A program made the translations under genes and the position numbers. Below the pieces are notes generated by a model, which did not search any database, was not told where the DNA came from, and saw only the letters and a program-made list of their open reading frames with translations. DNA of 64,000 bases from Mya arenaria (Eukaryota > Mollusca > Bivalvia > Myida > Myidae), in NCBI RefSeq assembly GCF_026914265.1, contig NC_069135.1, positions 9,770,887 through 9,834,886 on the forward strand, read 5' to 3'. This document shows, piece after piece, positions 44,975 through 56,630 of this stretch. How positions within the stretch are numbered: the first letter of the stretch is position 1; each line of letters begins with the position of its first letter.

Positions 44975-45169
44975 GAAACTGGATTTTTATCAAACTACAG
45001 TGCTTACATTATTTACATAAAATATGGATTCTCGCCCGGGAGGAACGATAAATAGATAATATGCAACGGCTGGTTAATTATTGAAACAGCATAGAAACAA
45101 ACTCCACGGAGCCTTCCTCCCCATAAATGTGTGAGGTTTAATAATAGAAAATGAAAAAATAAAAAAGGG

Positions 45170-45660
45170 TGAATGCTTGTGCTATTTCCAACCAAGAAAA
45201 TGAAATATATACTAATCAAACTTTACTCATTAGCAAGATATAGCCTATGTTTGCCTTGTTATTCACAAAACAACTTCGAAAGTACAACAGATTAAAGAGA
45301 AATAATTTCTTAATTAACATTATCAAAATTAAAATAATTGCTTTCAAACAATTGTAAATGGAACACCTAAAAAGTTATTAAATCCGTGATATTTTCTCAT
45401 ATTTACACCAAACCAGCAAAATATATAACTCAATTCATTTCAATGAAATGCCATTTTCAAAAAAAAATACACAAACATCCGTCTATAAGTACACTATAAA
45501 AGTATACAAAATAAATTAAATTATAAGCCTTGAAAAATCTTTAATTTCAAAACTTTTGTTTTCTTTCTTTGTCATTATGGTCAGCAACTCTCTTCTATTT
45601 CTATATCGCCAGCTAACTCGTCAGCACTTTAGTACGTGTCTGTCAAAATGGCGTGCGTTT
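45170..45660. repeat. Dispersed repeat, inverted copy of 27168-27720
   Basis: The complement aligns collinearly with 27168-27720 (see there). Ends are approximate. Together they form an 18-kb-apart inverted pair. Confidence 0.75.
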
Positions 45661-45668
45661 GTTATTCT

Positions 45669-45716
45669 CACGTGGGCTATCACGTGATGTTTTGGATGAG
45701 ATCATTGTGTCACGTG
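45669..45716. promoter_or_regulatory. Cluster of three CACGTG E-boxes
   Basis: CACGTG occurs at 45669-45674, 45681-45686 and 45711-45716, two of them within CACGTGATG. This is dense for AT-rich DNA. No gene start is visible nearby, so a regulatory role is only a possibility. Confidence 0.3.
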
Positions 45717-45719
45717 ATG

Positions 45720-47830
45720 GAATGATGCGCTTTGAGTGGATAGTAATTCTTTGTTTACGTTTCGATGTTTATTCATTTTTTGGCGCAGGGATACTACTTT
45801 AATATTATCTTTATTTAAGTTCAACAAATTTTAATTATTAAAATAGATATTGCGTTATGATTGCTTCTTGCTTTGTCAAATCTAGCTCGGTTATTGGAAA
45901 CATAGCTTGCAATTTATATAGTCCGCACTTTCTCAACTATATTTTTGGTGGTAAAGAGGCAGACGACACTTGTTAGTATTAATAGGCATTTTATGTTGTG
46001 AGTGTCGAGTTTGTGGCTACACTAAAAAACAACCCTTTCAAAAACTGTTTTTGTTTTGGTTTTTAAAGCAAAAGTTAGACTACGTTTGAACAGTTTACCT
46101 TGATTCAGAAAAGTGGCATGCTTTCTTCTAAGGGTTTATGAACGGATATTGCTGTTAACGTTCAATTTTTGTTTTTATAAACTTTAATTCTAATATTTTG
46201 TGGTAATGTTATCTATTTCTATGAAATGTTCACGTGGTGTTATATCTTCCAACATTGATGTTATCGATATGATGATAATGTTTAAAACCATCGTATCCAA
46301 TTTTAATGGAACACAGCATTTTTAAATCAAGATAGTACTATCAACATTTAAACTTCCTTTTACCTATTCCCCCCCTCCCATTTTATTACACACAGTGGTA
46401 TTACGGAATTCGTTAAATCAGTCAATATTAAAGACATCATCTTAAAACGTCAGCACTTTATTTAACATAGCATATTCCGAAAATGCAAAAAGCTGATAAT
46501 GTAATTGTTCATGTTCACATAGATAGATATTAAGTTTATATAGATTACTACTGTTCATCTTAGCATTGCATAGTTAATACATGTATGTTTAGAATGAGTG
46601 TTCAATGTATATAACATTGATTTATAACACATTATAATTTGTTTATGTACAATTGTGATTTGTTGCCAAACTTTAGAGTAACATTGAGTATACATACAAG
46701 CCGATGTTTTGGCGTTATTCGAATATTCTGAAAAATCATCGACCTTTCTTCCTCTGTCATTATTATTTATATTGTAATATCATATTTTGTATATAAACGT
46801 CTTCAAAAAACGTCCAAATACATAATACAGTTAGACACTGTTCTCCAAACATTCAGATGAAACAAACTATAAATCTATATTAATATTCAACATATAACTA
46901 ATATGTTTTATCTACTTGATTTCATTTCTCTTTTATAATGGTAACAATCATACGCTATATTGTTAAAGATAGTATTGTATTATGTACTGCACCTTTGTAT
47001 ATTATGTACTGCACCTTTGCAAATTTTAAATGTAAACCTTTGCCTGCTGTGTGACAATGGATGTAAGATTTGTATTGATATACTAGAGCTTGGAGCTATT
47101 TTTGTTGCAACAAGAGTGTTTGTGATATGATTAATGTATCGTGGTCTGTAAGCTTTTAGTTTAATAAATTTCATACTTGCTTCTTTCGTATACATATTGA
47201 ATCTCCTATCGACATGATGTAAACTCGGCAGCAAAAAAATATTGTTATCGGTTAAACCTGTCTATGATGCCATCATGTGTATGTTCTGTTATTTTGCTTT
47301 CGAAAGCAACCAACCTTAAATGACAAAAATATCCATTAAAACACTGCTTTCGACCACACCAAGACGTGAGGCGTCTTAAGATGCTTTGATTAAAGTCGAA
47401 TTGTGAAATTGATGGTTCTCACCAAGTGGGAGCCGAACGAATCGGCAGCAGGACCGTTTACATTTTCAATGGTCGAGTCCCGGTCCTCCCGTTCATATAT
47501 TGGGCAACGTTACCTGAGATCATTCTTAACCAATGTTCTTTTCGTGTCCGGCCCCTTGTTATAAAAGGTTAACATTGTATACCATGGTCTACGTTCAAGG
47601 ACGAGCTAAGACAATGACACGACTCGAATTCACATGATTGCATTTTAGAGAGCCCAAAGACGTCCTTAGCTTGGGTAGAACAGCGAAGTATAAATTCAGG
47701 GCAGTGAATCTAGAAATATAATCATCAGCAATTGGCAGGTGTATGTGGTATTGTGTGGCCTGTGTGGTTCGTATTCTATGAACGAAAGATCTTGTTCAGG
47801 TCAAGTCAACATTTGATTATTATCGGGTAT
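45720..47830. other. Intergenic, no recognised gene
   Basis: AT-rich with simple tracts. No supportable coding region or RNA gene is present. Confidence 0.35.
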
Positions 47831-47837
47831 TATGTAA

Positions 47838-47937
47838 CATTTATCAATTGGACCCCTTTTTGCGTTCAATGTCACCGCGAATGTTACCCAGCGACCTCAA
47901 TGTTACTATGTGTCTAATGTTAATCGTGACCAACTTT
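47838..47937. repeat. Dispersed 'gtcaccgcga' repeat (copy 2)
   Basis: Second copy of the segment at 42015-42112, in the same orientation. Each copy lies upstream of a nicotinic-receptor-like fragment (42183 and 49286). This could reflect duplication of a receptor locus, or chance in a repeat-rich region. Confidence 0.75.
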
Positions 47938-48009
47938 TCAAGCACGTTTTAGGAACATACGGCCAATCATACTCTAGTTATATAGGTCATCTGCAGGTCA
48001 TTACTAACC

Positions 48010-48300
48010 TCAATGAGATATTTGGCTAGCGCACTTGCTTCTTACCTAGAAGACCCAGTTTCGATTTTCGGCATGGGCGCATGTGAGTTGGGTTTGTGGT
48101 CACCAAACCTGACAAAACGGTTTCCTTTAGGTTCTCCGGTTTTCCCAACGACACAATACCTCGCTCTCGCGCTACATCTTGCTAACGAAAGTGATACTCA
48201 TGATGTAGAATTGTTACACAATCTTGTAATATATAGTTTAAACTTTCACATCAACAGGGGCCAATCTGATCATAACCAATCTCCCTACAATGTGTTACGA
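48010..48300 (+). mobile_element. tRNA-derived SINE
   Basis: The A box TTGGCTAGCGCACTTGCTTC (near 48022) and a B-box-like CAGTTTCGATTTTCGGC (near 48056) match a tRNA-like head. The body continues with 'atgtgagttgggtttgtggtcacc' and 'ggtttcctttaggttctccg', a layout seen in mollusc/bivalve SINE families. It is diverged, and the frame across it is not a gene. Confidence 0.65.
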
Positions 48301-49285
48301 TGACTAACCGTGCTCTAGTTATCATTTTGGCATTCTGCGACCATGACCATTGATCTTCTGACCTGAAAAATAATCGAGGTATCAGCTGAACATGACCAAC
48401 TTCATAAATAATAAAAACTAATAGGGGACGACATGTTGTCATGACCAACCTCTTTACCAAGTTTAGGACCGTAATGTCAAAGATACTGTAGCTATTAGAT
48501 ACAAGCTTCATGGTCACCGCGACAGTGATCTTTGACCTATTGTTAGACATAGGTAATATAACGTTGGCAGGCTTATCATTCAATAAAAAAGTAATCTTTC
48601 TTAAATACAGGGATGACTTTACAGTATTTTTTCTATCATGTGATCAGAATATAGTTCAATCATAAATCAAACAATATACAAAGTTTTATCTCTTTCTGTC
48701 ATATTCAGGTGCCTAAAGTTATATACCTGGATTTCACTTTGCCAGCTCATCACAGGTAGTGGATTGGCTGGAGGTGTTGAAAATTAAACGGTTATTGCTA
48801 GCTTGGAGTACGATATTAGACACAACATGAATATAATATTTTGATTACTACTTTGCATCAGTGTTACAAATTTTATTACTAAATTTGGGTAAGGATATAG
48901 AATCTCATCAAACGAACTATATTATTCATATTGAAAAAAACTGCGTTGACTTCACATAATATTTGTAACGGGATACTTCTTTTTCATTGCAGTCTAGGAG
49001 AGTTATTGAAACTCATCCAACGATCAATATTTCCTGTTGAAAAAACAACAACAACACGTTGACATTATATTTGTCACTGGATATGTCTGTTCAATACTTC
49101 CTTTTGGAAAGAAACACGTTGACTTGACATAATATTTGTAACTTGATGCTTCTGTTTAAATGCCGCCTAGGTGTATTGAAAGTTATGGCTGTTCACGGTC
49201 TGATGACACTTAAGAAATGAATACATTAAATGCATTCAACGGATAACTCGCAGTGGGTAGAGGTTGCGAAGAAGTAGGTAACAAG
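48301..49285. other. Upstream region of the receptor-like gene
   Basis: No gene. 'ggtcaccgcgacagtgatctttgacct' near 48512 belongs to the dispersed family seen at 41880. A weak ~100-bp repetition of 'cacgttgac..ataatatttgtaac' occurs near 48951, 49059 and 49108. Promoter elements were not identified. Confidence 0.4.
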
Positions 49286-49909
49286 ATGTGTTTTATAAAA
49301 TTAAAAGTAGTGACAACCATTTTGTTAGTTTTATTTTCGTTCAAAGGGTTTAACTCAGAACGAACAACGAGCACATCGGAAAACCAAACCAATGGGAATA
49401 ATTCATATTCGAAGAGCGACGACGAAATACCATCTGTGTTCGAACAAATCGTTGAATGGAATCAAAGACATAATGGATCGATAAGAACTAGTGGTGAACA
49501 ATTTAGTGAAAAGGTTGAAAACATGTTTAAAAACTACATATCATATCTTCCACCTTTTATGGGAAGCTATAACTACATATTTTGGTTAAATATATCAATT
49601 GTTTCGAAAGAATTAATTGAGATAGATGAAGTAGAGGAACGATTGTCTGTCGTGATGGAGTTTATGTATAAGTGGAAGGATGAACGACTTGCATGGGAAT
49701 CTGAAACATTGACAAATGACAGTAAACGTTTTCATTATTTGCCAATTGATGAAAGTAAGATTTGGACTCCTACCTTGGAGATTTCTAATCAGCATTATTC
49801 TAAAACACAAGGCGATGGAAAAAAGAGCAACGTAAGTTATAACGACCTCCAATTTGTGTTTGCAAATCCTAGATTTCGCAAACTCAAGTACCCTTTAAAT
49901 ACGCTGTAA
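49286..49909 (+). CDS. Nicotinic-receptor-like subunit, 5' exon (signal peptide and start of ligand-binding domain)
   Basis: The ATG at 49286 opens MCFIKLKVVTTILLVLFSFK, a signal peptide. An acidic, N-glycosylation-rich segment follows. Then comes the N-terminal half of a Cys-loop receptor ligand-binding domain: a 'LNISIVSKELIEIDEVEERL' strand region (about residues 105-125), WKDERLAWE (about 136-144; compare the 'W.D.RL.W' motif) and ESKIWTPTLEI (about 163-173; compare loop A 'iW.P.l'). A strong GTAAGT donor follows AAC at 49831, so the coding exon probably ends there in phase 0 (182 codons). The frame otherwise runs to a stop at 49909. The Cys-loop, loops B and C and the transmembrane segments are not found downstream in this window. 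The gene either continues beyond the window or is truncated. Confidence 0.65.
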   Translation: MCFIKLKVVTTILLVLFSFKGFNSERTTSTSENQTNGNNSYSKSDDEIPSVFEQIVEWNQRHNGSIRTSGEQFSEKVENMFKNYISYLPPFMGSYNYIFWLNISIVSKELIEIDEVEERLSVVMEFMYKWKDERLAWESETLTNDSKRFHYLPIDESKIWTPTLEISNQHYSKTQGDGKKSNVSYNDLQFVFANPRFRKLKYPLNTL

Positions 49910-49949
49910 TCGAATACTGACGTATAATTTAGTTAGAAGGCTTCATTAA

Positions 49950-50490
49950 GGTGTGATTTTGGTGTTTTTTGTTTGCGAAATGTTTTTGGAAGTTTGTCTA
50001 ATTGACCCACCAACTTCGGGCCCCAGCGGGGTTTTTGCAGAAAAACACGGGGTTTTTCACACTCCCGCGGGATTTTTCTCCCGTTTTTCAAGAGCTGGGG
50101 AAAAATCCCGCGGGGTTTCAATAATACACGATTCAAATTATTTTAGCTCAAAACAACATCTTATATCAAAAGAAACATTATGCTTCGACACCGGAAGTGA
50201 AATAACGCGAAACAAAAAAACCCCGCTTTTCAGTACGGGGTTTTTCTCCTGCGGGATAAAATTCCTACATTTTATCAAAAGAAAAAAAATCAATTCAAGC
50301 TTTATGTTTTTGAGATTTTATACATTACTTTAATGTAAATACTAATTTGAATGACTATTCTAGAGTCATTTCTTTCATTTGAGAAATCTATTAATTTAAT
50401 GCATATTTTACGGGAGAAAAACCCAGCAAAAATCAGGAATGCTATTTAACGGAAAAAAACCCACCGACAAAAGCCATTTCAATTTCCAGC
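49950..50490 (+). mobile_element. Dispersed 'cccgcggga' element (plus copy)
   Basis: Contains repeated blocks of 'cggggttttt', 'gcgggattttt' and 'gggagaaaaacccagc'. An inverted copy is at 63740-64000; shared pieces include TTTTCAGTACGGGGTTTTTC and TTTTACGGGAGAAAAACCCA. A strong hairpin lies inside: arms CCCGCGGGATTTTTC (50064-50078) and GAAAAATCCCGCGGG (50100-50114) around a 21-base loop. The class is unknown to me. Confidence 0.7.
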
Positions 50491-50795
50491 GGTTGGATGT
50501 TGTTAAGGAAGTGAAGTTGTTTTACATATTTATATTGAGTCAATAATATTAAGTTAACATGTGTTTTTAATAAAAAAAAGTCAGATTTTAATAATTAGTT
50601 GTTTGTAACCGTCGGCATAGTCGATATACAGCCGTTATAGCCATCAGTGATCTTCCAGTTTATTTATTGTCTACATGATCACTTTCATTCAAGGCTTTAA
50701 AATTTCATTTAAGAAATAACAAGTGATATATAATTTCGTTTAAATAATGGATAACTAACCCCCAACCCCACTCCCCTTCACTGCCACTTAACATT

Positions 50796-51141
50796 TTAAA
50801 GCTCTCACTCTCACAGTTTTGCCGTTTTAACAGATTTTTTATTTTTTGTCTTCGAATTACCCATTATTGGTATCTTGAAACCAGTGGTTAAAGACTGCTG
50901 TCAAAATATATGATAGCAGATTTTTAAATTTCAGTCAGAAAACTTATCTTTTATCTCTATAAACCGTTTCTTACGGTTCAAGAAAAATGCATGAAACATA
51001 AAATTTTAACTTATAAAGAAAAAATCTGTGACTATTTTTTTGTCAGCAGTCTTATATGAATGGTTTGAATGCACTTTCAGGTTCCATGACAAAAATTAAA
51101 GAAGTTGTCAAAACGTTCAATGTGTGAGAGTGCAGCTTTAA
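50796..51141. mobile_element. TTAA-flanked MITE, family A (copy 2)
   Basis: The ends are TTAAAGCTCTCACTCTCACA and TGTGAGAGTGCAGCTTTAA. Same family as 15-370. Confidence 0.8.
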
Positions 51142-51355
51142 TAATTATCTCTAATTATTTTATTGTCTAGGAAAAATACCATTAATGACTACAATTTTTT
51201 TTTTGCTTAACAAAAATCTTCCCCCATAGACACACACACACAAGTGACACGACCCATTTCATACTAATGTAATACTTTTGTAATCTATACCCTGTGTCCA
51301 CAATGTTTTATACTGAATGTTAAAGGGTTGGTAAAACAGTATGGATAAGGGTGTT

Positions 51356-51416
51356 CAATATGGGGATTAAACCCATGATAGACAATGCACTAGCATTGTC
51401 TCCTACTCAGCCCCGG
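51356..51416 (-). mobile_element. Possible tRNA-derived SINE head (minus strand)
   Basis: The minus strand reads GGCTGAGTAGGAGACAATGC (A-box-like) followed by GGGTTTAATCCCC (B-box-like). Degenerate. Confidence 0.4.
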
Positions 51417-51454
51417 TGGCTGATCCCGTCGGCTGATTCCCACCCAGACATACA

Positions 51455-51480
51455 TTAAAGGGACTTGGACACCAGATGAT
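51455..51480. mobile_element. Solo terminus of a TTAAAGGGACT element
   Basis: TTAAAGGGACTTGGACACCA followed by GATGAT matches the left terminus of the element at 55193-56406, with one inserted base and one change. No matching right end was found nearby. Confidence 0.5.
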
Positions 51481-52194
51481 CCAAAAACAAGATATTCAAT
51501 ATTACCTCAAAACAAGCCTAGCCGAATCAATACAAATTATTATGAGACTGATATTACATCATTTAATGTGTTTAAAAGATTTCATCACTGTCTCTCTCTC
51601 TGAGACAAGTAATCTTTAAAAAATAGCACATAATGATTTTCCTGTTTATTAGTATTATCATATCTACATTAAGCATGTAAAGGTCACATAAACATATATA
51701 CAGATAAATACAGATAAATACATGATTGCTATTTCTAAATTTACTTCGATTTACATGGTAGACAAAGTGAGTTTATTTCAACTTATATGATTACATAAGT
51801 AAGATTCAGTGCACTGTACACTGTTGAAACATAACAGTTTGATGATAAATTTTGACAATTTTCACTTTTTCTTGCAATGTAGAATCTTGAGTCCGGTCCC
51901 TCTATTATCAGATTCTGTGAAATAATTGCTTTCAAACAATTGGAAGAGCTGCATGGTGTACTGAATACAGTAGTTTAATGAATTCCATCCACTAGCTGAA
52001 TAAAGGATGAACACACATTTTAAAACCACATATCAGAAGTTTTTGGAGAGCATTATGTCAGCAAATTTAAATGCAAAACAGTGTTGGAAAATAAACAATT
52101 TTTATTTTATTTTACATGTTTTATCAATGATACATGGCGATCATCAACTTATTATAAAAATCAGAATTAAAAAACAACAACATTTAACCATTTA

Positions 52195-52521
52195 TTAAAG
52201 CTGCACTCTCACAGATTGAACGTTTGACATTTTTTTTTATTTTTTGTCTTGGAGCCATTATAGTTTTCGAAATTCCATAGAAAACAGTTAAATAAGACTG
52301 CTGAAAAATTAGATTGTAGATCTTTATATTTCAGTTCAAAAATTGATGTCTTATGCAATAAAACATTAATTTTCAAACATAAATATGAAAGTCCGCAATT
52401 TGATATTTTGGCAGCAATCTTTTATCACTGGTTTACAGATATTTACGCAAAAATGTGCTCTTTCCAAGACAAAGAATATAAGAGTTGTAAAAATTGTATA
52501 TCTGTGAGTGTACAGCTTTAA
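52195..52521. mobile_element. TTAA-flanked MITE, family A (copy 3)
   Basis: The ends are TTAAAGCTGCACTCTCACAG and its inverse, with small changes (TCTGTGAGTGTACAGCTTTAA region), TTAA on both sides. Confidence 0.8.
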
Positions 52522-52601
52522 CTGTCCATTTAAAATTGAACAGTACAAATTTACTTTGATATTAGTATAATACTATTACATATTTATAAATCAATATAAA
52601 A

Positions 52602-53402
52602 ACTAGAAATGTGTCCATAGGACACGGATGCCCCCACTTCGATTTTTTGTCACAGAAAATAAGCCATAATGATTATTCAGGATAATCTGAGGGCCCTAAC
52701 TCCTAAATGATTAAAGCGATTTCCATGGCTATCGAACTTGATCAAGATATTATGGTCACAAACATGTGTTAAAAGTTTGGTGAGGATTGGACAAACAGTT
52801 TTCAAGAATTAGATCGGAAACAATCTTCGGGACGTATTTTTCAAGTCTTTTTTTGCAAATAAAGGGCCGTAACTCCTAAATGACAAAAGCGATTTCCATG
52901 GCTATCGAACTTGATCAAGATATTATGGTCACAATCATGTATGTAAAGTTTGGTGAGGATTGGACACATACTTTTCAAGAATTAGATTGGAAACATATAT
53001 TTTTGAAGTATTTTTGGCAAAAAAGGGCCGTAACTCCTAAATGACTAAAGCGATTTCCATGACTATCGAACTTGATCAAGATATTATGGTCACAAACATG
53101 TGTTTAAAGTTTGGTGAGGATTGGACAAACGGTTTTCAAGAATTAGATCGGAAACAATCTTCGGGAATTTTTGGCAAAAAAGGGCCGTAACTCCTAAATG
53201 ACTAAAGCGATTTCCATGACTATCGAACTTGATCAAGATATTATGGTCACAAACATGTGTTTAAAGTTTGGTGAGGATTGGACAAACGGTTTTCAAGAAT
53301 TAGATCGGAAACAATCTTCGGGACGTACGTACGTACGTACGTACGTACGTACGTACGTACGGACAAGGGCAACCCTATATGCTGCCACTTTGTGGGGGCA
53401 TA
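52602..53402. mobile_element. 'gcccccac' element with four internal ~160-bp tandem units
   Basis: The ends carry GGATGCCCCCAC at the left (about 52627-52638) and TGTGGGGGCAT at the right (53391-53401). Inside are four tandem units starting at GGGCC...AACTCCTAAATGA at 52691, 52864, 53025 and 53182 (spacing 173, 161 and 157 bp). An (ACGT)n run then lies at 53323-53360. The frame at 53198-53467 is repeat-derived. I know this layout as common in bivalve genomes, but the transposon class is not evident. Confidence 0.75.
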
Positions 53403-53482
53403 ACAATATTCTAAGATCTAAATTGAAAATAACTTTAAAAATGAAAAAAACGAATGAAGAAACATAAGTTCAAAATATGCAA

Positions 53483-53778
53483 ATAAGCTGCACACGCACA
53501 GATTTACGGTTTTGACAGCTGTTCTATTTTTTTGTCTTAAATGAGCAAATTTCTACATTCTTTTTTTCAAATCAGACTGCTGACAAAAGATCAGATCGCA
53601 GATTTATAGATTTCTGTTCGAAAATTAATGTGTAATGGCATTCAACATCACTTCTTGAACTTAAATAAGAAAGTATGCAGTCTTATGACACTATTTTTCA
53701 TGCATTTCCGCATAAATTGGCTCTTTCCAAGCCAAAAAATAAAGAAGTTCACTTCAATCTGTGAGAGTGCAGCTTTAA
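53483..53778. mobile_element. TTAA-flanked MITE, family A (copy 4)
   Basis: The left end is degenerate (ATAAGCTGCACACGCACAGA). The right end is CTGTGAGAGTGCAGCTTTAA. Same interior layout as the other copies. Confidence 0.75.
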
Positions 53779-53779
53779 G

Positions 53780-55190
53780 TCAATCTTAATCTTAGGGTCA
53801 TACATCATTGACTAAATTCACTCTATTGGTCAGTAATCCGAATAGCTGTACATATTATTCTCTGATTCAATTAGTCTGACCAATATTAACAGCCTAGTTT
53901 CAGTCTAGCAAATAAATTCAACACAAGTTGTTTAATTCTTCTGAGACTGACAAAGAATTAAAAACCCACATTCATGAAAAATATTTTCGATATATGAAAA
54001 AAAACACACAAAAAATAGATTCAAGAATAAAAGAAATATGCATCCTTAAATATATATTGCATATAAACAATTAATTATCTATTATAAAGTTAACCTGAGT
54101 TACAATGTTTTATCTATAATTGTTGCCATTTATATTTAATAGTTATATAATTATCATGTCTATCAAACAAACCAAAAAAATGTCATTAAATATTTGAGAT
54201 AAGCACAGGCTGACACAAGAACTAAATATTTAAGTCACAGTTGACAAGGCAAACAGTTCCTACCATGATATATATATATTTATACACATGTATGTCAATA
54301 ATTCTCGAAAATTGTTCCACCGCCCCAACCATCATGAATCTGCAACGCGTTCAGTAAAGATGTTTGCGGCGAACGTTTGCTGTTTGGTTTCCCGCTTAAC
54401 GTATATGCGCTGCGTTGCAACAGAGATACAAAACAAAACGTTTGTGAGCGTTTTGTAAACGCTCGCCTGACTGAACGCACTGCTGATATCCTGGCCTCAG
54501 AACACTCTTTACATATCCCTCGTCCTCCTCTCTTTCAAATGATCCTCTTTTTGCCATTACTCTGTCCTCTCCATTGAAGTTAGCCTGCAATTTAAGAAAG
54601 GAAAATTTAAATTTCACACAAAAATGGCACTTGTTTATACCAGCACATTTGGCATATGACAAGAGCACCACCTGCGGGTTCTGAACCCTCGTCTGATTAT
54701 ATCCTTTTATTGTAAATTTATTTCATATTGTACATTTGAAAGTGAATATTCTAATGTTTAAAAGTGATAGCTCTGATAGTTTGCTTGTAAGCCGCCTTCT
54801 AAGCACATTATTTTATTGAACTTAAAAAAATTAGACTATAGTCCACAAATACTAAAATATCCCCCATCCTCCCCATTCCCTTCCAAATGAGTTTGATATA
54901 TTGAAGGCATAATCCTTTCATTTTCTATGAAGAAGCTTAGTGTCCATTTCTCAAAATCAACCAAAATTCACGTTTTTTACCCTAAAAACAGGTGAGACTC
55001 AATATCTTTAGGGTATAATGTGAAGAAGGGTATAAGATGTACAAGTTCCCCAAGTTTCAAAGTGACAACTTTGATAGTTTCCATTTAACTGACCTGAACG
55101 CAAAACTTAACCCCAAGGCAAGGATAACAATCAAGTAATGACAATTGCTGCTTGTCATTTTTTTCAATAATGTATGAATTTAACAGTGTT
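53780..55190. other. Intergenic; one possible minus-strand exon
   Basis: Mostly AT-rich. On the minus strand a 'ttgcag' acceptor near 54585 opens a stretch rich in charged residues (NFNGEDRVMAKRGSFERE...) that could be an exon. No domain is recognised and the partner exons are uncertain. Confidence 0.2.
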
Positions 55191-55726
55191 TATTAAAGGG
55201 ACTAGACACCAGATGATACAATTGCAAAAAAATAGATAACTGTCAAAAACTTACATACAATTGATATACTAGTGTATAACTTTTAATCTTACTTTAATAG
55301 CTATATAACATTGCTTAAGACACATAATTTCACAGCTTTTGCACATATTGTCGATATGAAACTTTCTGGGGTGTGTTTACCACATAATATAATATCCCAG
55401 TAAGTTTAAAAAAGCATCAGTATATTTATCTGTTTTCATAAATGGATATAATATAAACTTGGAAAACTTAATTCACTATTTTTACACAATGAAACCCAAA
55501 TGAGATAGTCAAATGATTGCTCTGTTTATTTTAATCATGTAAAATTATTTATTATATATATACCCATCATTTATCCACACGTAATACTTATCGCAAAACA
55601 TGGTAGGCTGTATTCCACTCTAGTGCACTACAGCCGTTTTCAACTCTTGTGACGTCACGTCATAACAACTTTACAAGTGTCATTGCGTGATGTTAAAATG
55701 ATGTCATAAAACAAAATAATGTGTCC

Positions 55727-56120
55727 TTAAAGGGACTGTGTCAGAGATTTGCACCAAAAAAAGTTTTTTCTATAACGAATCTCAGGACAATTATCTAATA
55801 GAATGTGTTACGCTTTGATGTCATAATTGTAAAAAAAGATTGTGTCGGAGACCCCGCGTCGCAAAAATTGAAGTCCAACTTCACGTGATAACACCTTCTA
55901 GCCAATCACGCATGATTGAATGAATTCTACCTTGAACACATACCCAGTAATCTTTTTTAATGGAAAAATACTAAGTAACTGCTAAACTTAAATAAATTGT
56001 AAACTATGTGGTACTTCAATTAGTACGTTTCAATGCATTGTACACATCGATGCCAAGTTTGTCATTTTTCGACAATTTGTTTTTTTCGCTATTTCATCAT
56101 CTGTGAGACAGACCCTTTAA
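55727..56120. mobile_element. Nested TTAA MITE
   Basis: The ends are TTAAAGGGACTGTGTCAGAG and, at the right, CTGTGAGACAGACCCTTTAA. They are imperfect inverse copies, both ending in TTAA. It is nested in the 55193-56406 element. Confidence 0.7.
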
Positions 56121-56187
56121 AATGACATTTATTATGAAAACATGTGGCTTTTAAGTGATGTTACAAGTAAATTAGTAATGTATATAT

Positions 56188-56319
56188 AATAAAAGGGTTA
56201 TCAGTATGGCGTTTTGATCCGGAAGGCTTGTGCCTTGTGAAATCCGAATCTGCAAAAATCCACTCAAGTTAAATACAACCTCCCGGATCAAAACGCAGTA
56301 CTAATAACCCTTTTGTATT
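56188..56319. repeat. Hairpin element (~40-bp arms)
   Basis: The left arm (56188-56226) contains GCGTTTTGATCCGGAAGG and the right arm (56279-56319) contains CCTCCCGGATCAAAACGC. The loop is about 50 bp. Probably a short foldback MITE. Confidence 0.8.
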
Positions 56320-56630
56320 ATCAGCCTTCTAAATGATCACATCGACAGTTCTAGGCTTATTTTGAAGAAATACTGTACTTGCCAACCTGGTGTCTAGTCC
56401 CTTTAAGTTTATGGCTACATTGCACACAAATAAAGTAGGTATGTTGCATGAACATAATCTTCAATAAAAAAAGTCTATTCAAAATATATTGATGAATACT
56501 TCAATAATGTTTCAAATCTAATGGAAATCAGCCAACTTGAGGTAGTCATTCTTTTTTGAGACATTAACAAAATAAAAAGACAATAAAAAAAGTCATATGC
56601 TCATTGACTTTTAAAGAATCCATGATAGCC

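Larger units (their letters stand above)
55193..56406. mobile_element. TTAA-ended element with 20-bp perfect TIRs
   Basis: The terminal inverted repeats are TTAAAGGGACTAGACACCAG (55193-55212) and its exact complement (56387-56406). The TTAA ends suggest a piggyBac-like target-site duplication. The interior has no transposase and holds two other inverted elements (55727-56120 and 56188-56319). Confidence 0.8.

Noticed and set aside
48013-48303. 96-codon frame on the plus strand
   Set aside because: Overlaps a tRNA-derived SINE and its translation has no recognisable domain.
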